DNA of 64,000 bases from Tridacna crocea (Eukaryota > Mollusca > Bivalvia > Cardiida > Cardiidae): contig OX031063.1 of assembly GCA_943736015.1 (NCBI GenBank), positions 46,764,672-46,828,671 on the forward strand, given 5' to 3'. Both the position numbers and the translations under genes were made by a program. The notes under the pieces were generated by a model, which searched no databases, had not been told where the DNA came from, and worked only from the letters and a program-made list of their open reading frames with translations. How positions within the stretch are numbered: the stretch's first letter is position 1; the number at the start of each line of letters is the position of its first letter. Of the stretch, positions 11,276-22,400 are shown in pieces.

Positions 11276-11433
11276 TTATCTAAACGGCCGGTTTCTAGCA
11301 TTTTGGTTGTCCAACGATTTCTTCAGCCATATTCCTTACACGGTCGGAAGTAGATCCGACAGTAGCGAATTATGTCGGGTTTACAGAACTGATTATACTG
11401 GGGGCAATGAAACATTCTATTTCAGCTCGGTAG

Positions 11434-11550
11434 TGTTCCGACATACAATTAAGTACAAGAGCGAGCGGAACGTACACAATATATCCAAACGGCAACTCTG
11501 GATCTCCACGTGATGTTTATTGTTATTTTGCGGATGGTAGTGTGTGGACG
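11434..11550 (+). CDS. FReP exon a (first recognised)
   Basis: 39 codons, phase 0 at both ends. It reads CSDI then [25 protein letters not shown] and stops at donor ACG|GTATGT. The acceptor is taken as TAG before TGTTCC, because the frame has an in-frame TAG exactly there. The start of the fibrinogen domain (usually ...DCSD) lies in this exon. Confidence 0.78.
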
Positions 11551-14144
11551 GTATGTACTTTTACCAACTTCAAATCCTCATTCCCGCCTCCAACCTCCAA
11601 CGCCCCCCCCCCCCCCCCCACAAAAATAAAGACAACAAAAAGGTAGTCCTGTTTACGAATATTGAATCTTGACTGAGGCAGAGAGAGGAGGATGAAATAC
11701 AAGATAGAACAAAGTTTTGAAGTTTGGTACATGTTTACTATAAGTCCCAGCCAGGATTTCAGTACGAGTAAAATAAGACCGAAATTGCTCTGTGAAAAGG
11801 GGTCTAGTGCCTTGCGAAAACTATCTACTAATGTCAGTCTGCGCAGTCCGTGCAGACTGACGTGGGCAGAATTTTTTCTCTATGGGTCAGTTTTCTCTAT
11901 ATCCAAGCACAAGTCAGCATTATGATTAAGTCTGTCGTCAGAAAAGAAGTGGTTGCATGGATCCGTCAGGTGAATAAATTTGTGATGAAACGATTCACAG
12001 TCAAAACCTATCAAATACTATCAAATTTCTACCATCATTTTCTGCCAGTACTTTCGATACTTTGATTTTCTGAGACAGCCATGGAAAAGTCTCACTGCAT
12101 GAGATGAAATCTACTATTTTCGCATTATAAACCCAAGGGTCATAAAGGTATGCTTGCAAGCAAAATCGTGGTAAAATGTCGGTACAACTAATTTATTATA
12201 CTGCAAAGTTTTACCCTTTCAAAGTGCGTTAAGCGAAATTTTCCAGTTTTATAATCTCACGGATCGAGTATGCTGACGAAATAGAAATTCCCGTCTGAGT
12301 GCCCCTATTCAATGAAAATTGACGTCACTAGAAAGTGACGTCACTACAATGTGCAGTTTGGTGCATAAACTTGCAGTCTTGGTGATCGATCGACGCCGCC
12401 ATTTTGGATGTTGTGTTGCAAGTGTAGTGATGTTTACGGGGCACTCAAAAGGGAAACTAGCTTTACGTGGTGTTTGCAAGGGTATATGATATACATGTTC
12501 CCGGCATGTTAACCAAACTGATCAAGAGAAATTTCTTTGCAGTATAATAATATTTCTTCTGCACTATATTGTGCAGGTATTTCAGAGACGCTTCAACGGA
12601 TCTGTGAACTTTTACCAAGACTGGGAAAGTTACAAGAACGGGTTCGGGGATGCAAGTGGAGAGTATTGGCTGGGTATCAATAATGCTTCTTTTTTAATAC
12701 AAACGACTCATATTTTTTATCTTCCGCAGGAGTGTACTTGGGCAAGACACTTTAGAGCCTAGGTAGTGGAGCAATGCAGGACATACATGGGTGAGTAATC
12801 TGTCGCTGTGATATGACTGAAATAATGTTTTAAAGCGGCGTAAGTCACCAGTCATTCACGTTTTTTTTCTCATAATAGGTTGTTAGAATTGACTTACCAG
12901 GGCTTATGATATTTAAGGTGGTCAACTCAATATCAACTGTCAACTCCGTAAATTTCAATTTTTGACCATACAAATTTAGGCTTTTGATTTGACGTAATTA
13001 TTCATTTGATTCTTATGAAACCTTTGGCACTGAGCCATTACATATGACCGTTTGATGTGGTGATTTTTTATTGCCGTGGATTCATTTTTGCCCGATTATT
13101 AATTTGAAACCAGGTTCCGTAATCACCAACCATTCTTCAGAGCGTTCTTGGTCTTATTCTTCAAGATTTCTTGACTGTGAAAGTAAAAGAACTTCTGATT
13201 GGCTAAACCGTTTGGTTAAGCCAATCAGAAGTTCTGTTACTTTCACATTGACAAAATTCTGAAGAATAAGACTAAGAATTTTCTTGAGGATGGTCGGTGG
13301 ATATGGCCCTTTGCAGGTTTGCTTTTTTTAAGATACTCAGTATACATGTACTTTTATGACTTTATTGCATCTATTCATTTTTCCAGGAAACGATGCTCTG
13401 CATGCATTGTCTTCAAATGGACCGCATTCGTTGCGAGTAGAACTCACTGACGATAATTACAAGACAAAATATGTCCTGTACAAGGTGTTTAATGTTATGG
13501 ACGAGTCGGACGGATATCGTCTGTCTGTGGCAGGTTACCTGGGAAACGCTCGTAAGTATCCCATAGTCTTGGTAGGTGCAATATGATGTCGTAGCATGGT
13601 CTTTGGGTTTATTACATACCAGTATACTAAAATTAATCCGCCATTCATAAAAACAGAGTTACTACCATCCACATTACTCACGTCAGAAATCCTGTTTCTT
13701 TTGTTTCTAAATGAAATTTTGCAACCTCATAGGTTGCGTTACGTTTTAAATTTCTTAAATCTACGATCAGACTAAGAATGATATCGTCAATTTACTTCAA
13801 AAACCTCGTAACTACAGCTTGTTACAAGCTGTAGTTACGAGGTTTTTTTAAGTAAACCAACAATATCAAGAATGGATGGTGAATACGTATCCTGTTTTTC
13901 AGCGGACTGTTTGTCAGGTAGATGGAACTCTATGATGTTCTCGACGTATGACAGAGACAATGACAAGGACGATAGGAACTGCGCCGTTCTGTATCATGGA
14001 GCTTGGTGGTACGAGGCTTGTCACTGTGGTAACCTGAACGGTCCCTATCTTGCCGGACACCACAAGTCCAATGGATATGGTGTTGACTGGGACAACATGC
14101 ATTACTCTTATATTCAAACTATGATGATGTTACGAAAGTTGTAA
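11434..14144 (+). CDS. Fibrinogen-related protein (FReP), 3' portion with almost complete fibrinogen C-terminal domain
   Basis: Four exons (11434-11550, 12577-12673, 13387-13551, 13903-14144) join in phase (0, 1, 1) to give about 206 residues ending at TAA. What is seen: an N-terminal CSDI...[10 protein letters not shown] block, PRDVYCYF, the signature [31 protein letters not shown], the calcium-site FSTYDRDND, and the [22 protein letters not shown] region. The two cysteine pairs of the family (CSDI to VYCYF, and NCA to EACH) are present. Known of the family: secreted lectin-like recognition proteins such as ficolins, tachylectins and molluscan FREPs, binding acetylated sugars. Inference: a secreted defence or recognition lectin. 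The N-terminal exons (signal peptide, linker) were not found upstream, so the gene is partial as annotated. Introns hold copies of MITE families I, G and F and a SINE fragment. Confidence 0.88.
12193..12550. repeat. Family I MITE in FReP intron
   Basis: TTATTATACTGCAAAG left and CTTTGCAGTATAATAA right. Inside: two TGACGTCA-type sites (12320-12344) and GCCGCCATTTTGG. Confidence 0.88.
12577..12673 (+). CDS. FReP exon b
   Basis: 32 codons plus one base. Acceptor GTGCAG|GTATTTC and donor CTGG|GTATCA. Encodes [32 protein letters not shown], the best conserved block of the domain. A family I MITE ends only 26 bp upstream of the acceptor. Confidence 0.9.
12727..12866 (+). mobile_element. SINE fragment in FReP intron
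   Basis: 3' half only: GGAGCAATGCAGGACATACA followed by CTGTCGCTGTGATATGACTG and AATAATGTTTTAAAGCGGCG. No tRNA-like head. Confidence 0.6.
13114..13308. repeat. Family G MITE
   Basis: Palindrome GATTGGCTAAACCGTTTGGT with TAAGCCAATC; outer ends CACCAACCATTCTT and AAGGATGGTCGGTGGAT-like. Confidence 0.85.
13387..13551 (+). CDS. FReP exon c
   Basis: Acceptor TTCCAG|GAAAC, donor GCTC|GTAAGT; 165 bases, phase 1 to phase 1. Encodes [20 protein letters not shown], then [20 protein letters not shown] and [14 protein letters not shown]. Confidence 0.9.
13778..13870. repeat. Family F MITE
   Basis: ATATCGTCAATTTACTTCAA, palindrome CTCGTAACTACAGCTTGTTA, mirrored to AAGTAAACCAACAATAT. Confidence 0.87.
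13903..14144 (+). CDS. FReP terminal exon d
   Basis: Acceptor TTTTTCAG|CGGACTG. It completes a Pro codon, then reads [20 protein letters not shown] and [18 protein letters not shown], and ends with [11 protein letters not shown] and TAA. The calcium-binding Asp cluster and the second cysteine pair are intact, so the domain looks functional. Confidence 0.9.
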
Positions 14145-14173
14145 TCTTTCACCGCAGATCTATACTGAATGCA

Positions 14174-14179
14174 ATTAAA
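14174..14179 (+). other. Possible polyadenylation signal of the FReP gene
   Basis: ATTAAA lies 30 bp after the stop codon, a common variant of the polyadenylation hexamer. Assigned from position and sequence only. Confidence 0.4.
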
Positions 14180-14820
14180 CTACATCTACAGACGTTTCTC
14201 TTTTTGTTTTTCATTATGGCGCCGCATGAGCGGCGGCACTATATTTTTATTCGCTTTTGAAAAGTACATGTACCTATGGAGGCAGCCATATTCTTAATCT
14301 CGCTTCCAGCGATTTCGTAAATAGGTCTTTTCGTTCCTAAGCCATTTCGTATCCAAGTTTGCTCTTTATTTTGATAATTTTGTACTCACTTCGATAATTT
14401 TGTGACCACTTTGGTCATTTAAGTTCATAACCTGTTTTTAATATCAATTCGGTAATTTAGAACCTAGTTTTACCACAACTGCTCTTGTACACATCTCAAA
14501 TTGGAACTATGTTAAATTTCGCCGAAGAATGGCTATGAATGTGTCACATAATTATTGGTTCTTTCTTTTTGAAGTTTTGAGTTGCATTTTACAGATTATC
14601 TAGAGGTTCTCAGTTCATTTCTCATCGAGTTCTGCATAAATTTGCATTGGTCATTTTTGGAATGATATAATGTGCCTTATTTTAGAAACAACTGATTTGC
14701 GGCGCCATTGATGTTACGCATCAATATTTTCTTGTTTAGTATTTTAGCCGATGCCTCGGTAAAAAGGATTTTCATCTATCGTCGTGATGCATGATACCAA
14801 GCAAGTCATCACATAATAGT
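14180..14820. other. FReP 3' flank
   Basis: Non-coding. ATGGCGCCGC at 14217 and GCGGCGCCAT at 14699 form a weak inverted pair, perhaps ends of an old element. Confidence 0.5.
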
Positions 14821-15079
14821 GATCCATCACGCAACAAGAGACCATCTGGGAACTTTGTACATCAATTAGATCAAAACAGATCAACGGAAGAGCCGGTCAG
14901 TTCAAGTTGATAATTCAAAAATGATTGTATAACAAGGTACAATGACCATTTTTCATACAGAAAATGTCATTAAAGCGAAACGTGTCAACCCTGGTCAGCC
15001 TGCGCAATTCGCGCAGTCTGACCAGGGCTGACACTTTTCGCAGTTCCCAGAAGGTCCCCCTTTTCGCATGATGGGTCAC
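14821..15079. repeat. Family D MITE
   Basis: 259 bp. GATCCATCACGCAACAAG to GCATGATGGGTCAC, hairpin on CCCTGGTCAGCCTGCGCAA. Confidence 0.88.
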
Positions 15080-15084
15080 AATTA

Positions 15085-15290
15085 TTAATCCTTAAAATAC
15101 ATATTGTATAACAATCGACTGTACCATAAGGAACAGCGGTCCTTTGCAGAAAATTGACCAATAGCAAAACGTTTTGACCTAGATCAGGCTGCTGCGGGGA
15201 CTGCCCAGAATGACCTGGGTCGATACTTTTTGCAGATGCATTAAGTCTCCGTTTCACCGAGCAAAGCCTATTTATAGTTCTTTGGAGATC
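15085..15290. repeat. Family C MITE, diverged
   Basis: AAAATTGACCAATAGC, a disrupted hairpin with TGACCTGGGTCGATAC, then GCAGATGCATTAAG. Confidence 0.7.
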
Positions 15291-15639
15291 AGCCATTTTC
15301 AAAGTCGACAGTTTGCGGAAGGAGATATTTAGTCTATAAAGGGAGATAACCTATCCATGGACCGTTAAAGTAACATTGAAGGATAGGTAAACACTTCACC
15401 AAACAATCCTGTATTTTAACGACCGGGATGTTGACAACATTCTTGGAAAGGCAGGCACTGCTGGTAACCACATTTATATCTACCCTATCAAAGAAAAATC
15501 CAGGCATGTCAGCTGTGTGTACATTTGTTTTGTGGTCTGTAGATAGGCCTGCTTAAAATTTTGGTTGGTCTAAAAGGTTGTCATTTGGTAAGAAATCTCA
15601 AAAGCTGCGTGTATCTCTGGGTTAAACCCTTTTTTTAAC

Positions 15640-15800
15640 CAGTTCCACTTAATCCTCAACTTTGTGTACCCTGTGGCAGAAGCCTTTTGAAAACATGGTG
15701 GGAAAAGGAGAAAATGCTGTTTACCAGCATTTTCTCCTTTTCCAATCATGTTTTCTACCTATTCGAAGACAGATTTTCCTAATTTGAGCCACACGTAATT
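15640..15800. repeat. Family A MITE
   Basis: Palindrome 15690-15752 with TGCTGTTTACCAGCA; right flank shortened. Confidence 0.8.
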
Positions 15801-16136
15801 TGCCGTCAGCGGTGCATTTGATTTATTCAAGTAAAAAAAAAACCTTTCCATTGGTATAAACACGAATGTTCATTATAAAACGAGTTATGTAGTGAAATAT
15901 GAATTATGAAAATTTTGATACTTGACCTTTCGTTTTTTTTTGTATTGTCTAACTTAATCTGGTCTACTTGTCTCTCTATCTAGTGGATTAATCAGGGATT
16001 ATGCATATGTAAATGTTCAACTGGCCGTAATCCCAACGAGATTAAGTGTGTTCAATAGTTGACTTAGCTGAATCAAACAACGCCAAGGCTTTGTCTTTCT
16101 TTTGTTTTGCTTCTTTCGCTTCTGTATATGACGATA

Positions 16137-16285
16137 ATAGTAACTTTTATAACAACCATAACACAACCACCACCACCACAACAAACAACAATTAAACAAC
16201 AACGACGACGATAACAACAACAACAACAACAACAATAATAATAATAATAACAATAATAATAATAATTATTATTATTATTATTATA
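16137..16285. repeat. Triplet microsatellite
   Basis: AAC/ACC and AAT repeats grading into ATT. The long leucine- or isoleucine-rich minus-strand readings here are artefacts of it. Confidence 0.9.
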
Positions 16286-16534
16286 AACGGTCTTAAATAT
16301 TTGTTTGCCATTAACGAATAAAAGCATATAATTTGGCAAATAAAGAAAACATGTACAAACAGCGATTTCCCTCGAAAGATAACCCTTTTAAATGACCGAG
16401 AAAACTGCATTGATGATAAAGATGGAAACTGCCTGTTTAACACTGCTCAAGAAAAATAGTACTACACAAATTTTGACCTTGACAATGCTGCTTCACGAAA
16501 TAGCCATATCCGGTCCCTTAAAGCTTACTTTTCG

Positions 16535-16765
16535 CTGTCCAGTGTAGCTCAGCGGTAAAGTGTAAAACCCGTAAGCTGGAGGCCCCGGGGTCGACCCTCA
16601 CTGGACGATTTTTGTTTTTCATGGGAGTATCCATAGACAAGACGCTTCAGTGCCCTAGCCTAGTGCTTTAGAAACTAAGGACATGCAGGAACGTGTGAGC
16701 TGTCGTCATGATATGATTGAAATAATGTTGAAAGTGGCGTTATATACAAATCAATAAGTCAATCA
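16535..16765 (+). mobile_element. tRNA-derived SINE with foldable tRNA-like head
   Basis: GTCCAGTGTAGCTCAGCGGT begins a tRNA-like head whose ends GTCCAGT and ACTGGAC pair as a 7-bp acceptor stem. The body ends AATAATGTTGAAAGTGGCGT and a short AATCA tail. It lacks some tRNA features (no good anticodon stem), so it is a SINE head, not a working tRNA gene. Confidence 0.78.
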
Positions 16766-16917
16766 TTCAATAAAATGCGCATGCCATAGATGTGCATATA
16801 ACTCACGATGCTGACGGGTGGCTAAAAATAGGAGTTGCTAACGTTGAAAATTATCTTTGCGCGCAAATGTCTAAGTACTTTCATCTATCTGTACTGTCTG
16901 CAAACGCGCATGGATGC

Positions 16918-17199
16918 GGGCCCCAGTAGCACCGTCGGTAGAGTGCAGAGCTTTAAAGAAAAGGGATAGCTGGTTCAAATTTCGAAATTGGCGAATTTCT
17001 CTCTGAGAATTGCTAATAATCATTGAGACAGGATTCAATCCTCTCTCACAGTTGATCTTTGTTTCGATTTCGTCTGGGAAAGAAGCAGGGGGATGGGGAA
17101 AAATATTGACTAAAGCACTGGCAGCAGAAACTTTGCGAACAAACGGATAGACGCACTGATTACGGCGATATAACTGAAATTTGTTTAAAACAGCGTTAA
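16918..17199 (+). mobile_element. tRNA-derived SINE, tail interrupted by a family A MITE
   Basis: Head CCCCAGTAGCACCGTCGGTA, B-box-like GGTTCAAATTTCG, body to ACAGCGTTAA. A family A element enters exactly at this TTAA (17196-17199). Confidence 0.8.
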
Positions 17200-17422
17200 T
17201 CCTTTACCACACCATGCTGACTTTTTGGTGCTCCTGGAAAATGAAAGCTTTTGAAAACATTGTGGGAAAAGAAGAAAATGCTGGTAACCAGCATTTTCTT
17301 CTTTTCCCACAATGTTTTCTACTCTATCAAAGAAAAATTACACCATTTGAGCCACTTTGAAATTGTCATCTGCAAATTCTTTCAATTCGGACAAGGCTAA
17401 AATTTTGTCGTCTGGTAAAGGA
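17200..17422. repeat. Family A MITE inside a SINE tail
   Basis: TTAA at 17196-17199 and 17423-17426. Near-perfect palindrome with GAAGAAAATGCTGGTAACCA. Confidence 0.93.
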
Positions 17423-17494
17423 TTAAATACATTTAATTAAGGGTCTTTGAAGCCGAAGGGTTAATATCTAATTTCGCGTTAAAAATCAGCTTAA

Positions 17495-17714
17495 CTCTTT
17501 ACCAAACGACAAAATGTTAGACTGGTCCAAATTAAAAGCACTTGCAGACTACAAAATAAACGTAACTCAAAAATTGAAATTTGTTTCTAGCAGAGTAGAA
17601 AACATTGTGGGAAAAGGAGAAAATGCTGATTACCAGCATTTTCACCTTTTCCCACAATGTTTTCAAAAGGCTTCTATTTCAGGGTCGTAAAATCCAGGGA
17701 TTGTTTGGTGAAGG
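17495..17714. repeat. Family A MITE
   Basis: TTAA at both ends; opposite orientation to the copy at 17200. Confidence 0.92.
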
Positions 17715-17877
17715 GTTAAAACTTTCCTGTCAAATTCATGGATTAAAACCCCCTACATCGTAAATGTGATTTGTTACACTCCTTTTGAAATAATTGACGA
17801 AAAGGAAGACACGAGCTCTCCTTTTCTCACAGGGATATCGACGCAGCTAGAAAAAGAAGAGGGACATTGCGTTCCTT

Positions 17878-18021
17878 TAATCTTTCACCAATTACCCCAA
17901 AGTTTAACGACACTGAGATAGATGGAGAAAATGCTGGTTACCAGTATTTTCTTCTTTTCCCACAATGTTTTCAAAAGGCTCCTATCAGGGTCGTAAAAAC
18001 CGGGGATTGTTTCGGAAAGGG
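17878..18021. repeat. Family A MITE, left flank shortened
   Basis: ATGCTGGTTACCAGTAT centre, then GGTCGTAAAAACCGGGGATT and TTAA at 18022. Confidence 0.8.
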
Positions 18022-18213
18022 TTAATACCTAGGTGCAGTAGAGTCAGTGCTGTTTTAAAAGTAAAACCGTTTACATGTATGGAAGTTCTTAGCATCATGA
18101 AAATACAATTGAAATGTGTGTCTATATTATTACTTTTTGTTCATATTCAGTTGTTAAAGGCAGAAAAAAAATGCATGGATTATTTTTTTATTAGAGAAAC
18201 AATCACTTTTTAT

Positions 18214-18437
18214 CTCATTACCAAACGACAAAATTTTTGGCTTGTCCAAATTGAAATCATTACCATACGACAAAATAAAAGTGACTGAAAATTTCAAATT
18301 TGTTATGTGAACAGTAGAAAAAATTGTGGGAAAAGGAGAAAATGCCGGTTACCACCATTTTCCCCTTGTCCCACAATGTTTTCTAAAGGCTTCTTTCTCA
18401 GGGTCGTCAAGAGTAGGGATTGTGTGGTAATGGATTA
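18214..18437. repeat. Family A MITE
   Basis: CTCATTACCAAACGACAAAA left end; palindrome 18316-18382 mildly diverged; ends GTAATGGATTAA. Confidence 0.88.
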
Positions 18438-18439
18438 AT

Positions 18440-18880
18440 TAATCATCAACTTCCTAGTAAACTGACGTCTTTGAGTTTCTCTGAAATCAAATTGTATGTG
18501 AAGCAATCTGTACTGGTCTGCTTATTTTCTGGAATCTGAGCAAAATAATGGAATTAGGTGTTTTTATAACATGGACTTTGAAATAGATTTTTGTGGAGTT
18601 ACGATTTCTGCACACAAAGAGAAACTTCATTAGTACCTTTACTAGTTTAACAGTAAACTGTTTTCGAATATTTGTCAACTTTGTTTCTTTACACGAGAAA
18701 ATGTAAATTGTAATGTGATAGCCATCATTTAACGATAACAACATCCAGTTTTATTAAAAAACTAACGAAAAATGGAACAGAATACACATTTATAATTTAG
18801 TGAATAAGGTCAAATGCTAAAACTGAAATCACAGTTCTTAAAATTGTTGGAAAATTTATTTATTTGTTATACCGATTTGA
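18440..18880. other. Upstream region of the CNBD2-like gene
   Basis: AT-rich; should contain the promoter and 5' untranslated region. No TATA box or CpG-rich stretch is convincing. Confidence 0.45.
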
Positions 18881-18901
18881 TCAGGAAATCATAAAATAAT
18901 T

Positions 18902-19438
18902 ATGGAGGAATCTATCGACGTAAAAAAGTCGAGGTTAGGATGGATGGATGTGAACAAGAATGGAACACAAACACCGAGACCCTGCAGTGAGACGGTGACC
19001 TCGTCAAAACGACGACACACCACCGAAAACGTTTCTCCAACTATCAGAGATAGACAAAACAGAGCTGATTCCGTTATACCTATGTTATCCAAGCGGTCAA
19101 AAAGTCGCTCCAGCTTTGGATCACCCACAAAGGATCCAAAACGTTCAAGTATGCCGAACAGCTTGACGCCGACACCATCTCGCGAGTCTCCAGGGCCGGA
19201 ATCAGGTGAGCCCACCTCTTCACGTACAAAGTTGGCCGGGCTTTTGTCTCGAAAGGAATCAGTGCAAGCATTCGGCGATGCGGCGCTTATCAGCCAAAGC
19301 CAGAAAAAGCTTTTTCTCCAAGGAAAACTGCTACAGAAGAAAAACTTAGACAGAAAACAGAGCCTTCTGAAGGAAGGTGGGATTAAAAACGTCATGAATG
19401 CGCCAAAAGTTGTGAGAGCTTTTCAAGCCCAAAATTCA
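18902..19438 (+). CDS. CNBD2: CNBD2-like exon 1 (start codon)
   Basis: Residues 1-179, starting MEESIDVKKSRLGWMDVNKN. Rich in Ser, Thr, Lys and Arg with several SPT/TPS motifs, so probably disordered and phosphorylatable. It ends AAT TCA|GTAAGT, phase 0. Reading on into the intron gives only ten more codons before a stop. A family A2 MITE begins 45 bp downstream. Confidence 0.85.
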
Positions 19439-22400
19439 GTAAGTTATATTCCTACCCCTATTTTCACCTAAACATATAGTTAACCCTTTACCCCGTAAGG
19501 TATTTTTATGGTTTCTCTAATTGACCCTAAATAACAACAAGGATGAAGTCGTTTCTTATATGTATATGACACCTTTTGATAGCATAGAAAACATTGTGAC
19601 AAAAGGTGAAATTGCTCGTCACGAGCAATTTCACCTTTTGCCACAATGTTTCCCAAAGGCTACTACAAGCAATGCGTAGAAATGAGTATCCATGGAGTAA
19701 AGGGTTAAGGATGATATTATCTTTCCTCGCACAAAGAAAGAGGAAAGTAAAAATCAAAGTCATATGTGAACTTACAGGTGGTGGATTTAAAATCGGAATC
19801 TTCGCCATTTTTTATGAAGTCAGATATGACGTCATCATACATGGTGTTTCATAATATATTCATATTATTGTTATATGCTAAACAAAAAAAATCAGGAATT
19901 TGTGTTTATAAGGCTATGACAAAAGATCTTTAACCCATTACCACACGATCCCTACTTTTGACGGCCCTGAGAAAGAAGCCTTTAGAAAACATTGTGGGAA
20001 AAGGAGAAAATGCTGTTACCAGCATTTTCTCCTTTTCCCGCAATGTTTTCTACTCTTCACAAAACAAATTTTAAATTTTCAGTCACTTTTATTTTGTCGT
20101 CTCCTAATGCTTTCGATTTTCACAATCCTAAAATATTGTCGTTTGGTAATGAGTTAAGGTAGTAGTACTTTAAGGTAGTAATACTTTTAGTGCAGCATAG
20201 CATAAAAATTTCTTGACTGTTGGTAAATACAGGTTTATACAGATAAAATATTTTTGCAATTTTGAAACGACCAGGGTCGGTGTAATGCAGAAGAATGACC
20301 CCCATTACAAAATGACCCACGGTATTTTCTCGACGTAGAGAAATGACCCATGGGTCATTCTTCTACGTCGAGAAATGACCCGTGGGTCATTTTGTAATGG
20401 GGGTCATTTCTCTGCATTACACCGGAATACACCAATCATTCTTAAGAATGTTCGTTGTCTTATTCTCCAGAATTTTCTACATTTGTAAGTAACACAACTT
20501 CTGTTTGGCCAAACCATTTATGTTTGAATTTGTAAATTTGGGTTCTGTATAACAAAGTACAGTACGGTAAACCGTCTCTGCAGTCTCTAATAAAATAAAG
20601 GAGATACATGTAATTGTATGTTTATTTTTTAATTACAGAGCATTTCGTCGTCATAGCAAGAGAATAGAAAAGAATGAAGTAATTAAAATTCCGACTAATA
20701 ACTTTAGTTTACCAATTCACAAGATTTATTATAATCTTTTTAAACAAGAAACTTCTTTAGTTTCGCGTTTTAATGAACGAAAAAGTCAATTAAAAACATT
20801 TTAAGAAAAGGAGTAAATGCTGGAAGTGAGAAAGAAGTACAATCGGTTTGGAAGAAAGAAATGAATGCTAGATACCTGCGTTTTTTTCGTCGCAATATTT
20901 TGAAAAGAATTTTTTGTTATGGTCCTTAGATCGAGATTGTTCGGTTAAAGGTTATGGACCCAACAAAAAGGCATTCCAATATTAGTAACATATTAACTCT
21001 TTACCAAACAACAATATTTTAGACTGATCCAAATTGAAAGCATTTACAGAAGGCAAAATATATTTAACCAAAAAATTGAGATTTGTTTCCAGCAGGGTAG
21101 AAAACATTGTGGGAAAAGGAGAAAATGCTGGTTACCACCATTTTCTTATTTTCCCACAATGTTTTCAAAAGGCTTCTATCTCAGGGCCGTAAAAAACAGG
21201 GATTGTTTGGGAAAGGGTTAAATGCTGAATAACATCTAAAACGAGCACTTACAGTTAATAGTAAAGACAAAAAAAAAAATCATTTTTCGCAGAGAAATTA
21301 TCAATAATGTAGATGCAAGATCAGATTGCATATGCTCTGCAGTCTGATCTTAATCACCACTGTATGCAGTGAGACTCAGTAACCGAAGGGTTATGATTGT
21401 CCTTCAGTGCCAAATACAGCCTCTAAACTAGATATTTATTCGCCGGTGTAATGCAGAAAAATAACCCCCATTACAAAATGACCCACGGTCATTTCTCGAC
21501 GTAGAGGAATGACCCATGGGTCATTTCTCTACGTAGAAAAATGATAATGACCCGGGTCATTTTTCTACGTAGAGAAATGACCCATGGGTCATTCCTCTAC
21601 GTCGAGAAATGACCCGTGGGTCATTATGTAATGGGGGTCATTTCTCTGCATTACACCGGCTGAAAATAACGTTCCATCAAACTGAGAAAGAATTTTATTC
21701 TAGGCATGACTATACAAGCACATGACATAGATCCAAGATCAGACTGCACGTTCTATGCAATCTGATCTTGATCTATGCCGTCCACAAAAACCATCATGTT
21801 CGCGCATGGAAAGGGTCGAGATGGAACATGATATGGCGAAGGAATTAGCCAAATGCCCCATTGTTTTTTTTTATTCAAGGCTGCTATTGTTCAGTATCGA
21901 TAATTGATCGTTTATAATCAGATATAATGATAAATCGGTGTATAAAATACACATTTTATTCAATATTTTAACCCATTACTGTAAATATATGACATTTATA
22001 GTATGTGTAGCTTTAGAAAAAAAAATGTGGAAAAAAAAGAGCTATTGTTTCCGACAATTAACCCTTTACCAAACGACAAAATTTCAGCCTGGTCCAAATT
22101 GAAAGAACTTGCAGATGACAAAACAAATGCAGCTCAAAAACTGAAATTTGTTTCCAGCAGAGTAGAAAACAATCTGGATAAAGGAGCAAATGCTGGCTAC
22201 CAGCATTTTCTCCTTTACCCACAATGTTTCTTTTTTTAACCCTTTACTCCATAGATACTCATTTCTACGCATTGCTTAAAAAGCCTTTGGAAAACATTGT
22301 GGCAAAAGGTGAAATTGCTCGTGACGAGCAATTTCACCTTTTGCCACAATGTTTTCTATGCTATCAAAAGGTGTCATATATACACAAGAAACGGCTTCAT

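Noticed and set aside
11211..11513. 100-codon open frame over FReP exon a
   Set aside because: It overlaps exon a in a different frame; the exon frame carries the fibrinogen signature and this one does not.
16017..16443. Leucine/isoleucine/valine-rich minus-strand proteins
   Set aside because: Translations of an AAC/AAT microsatellite.
16541..16611. Functional tRNA gene
   Set aside because: The acceptor ends pair and box A/B are recognisable, but the anticodon arm is poor and a SINE body follows. The same head occurs in the other SINEs.
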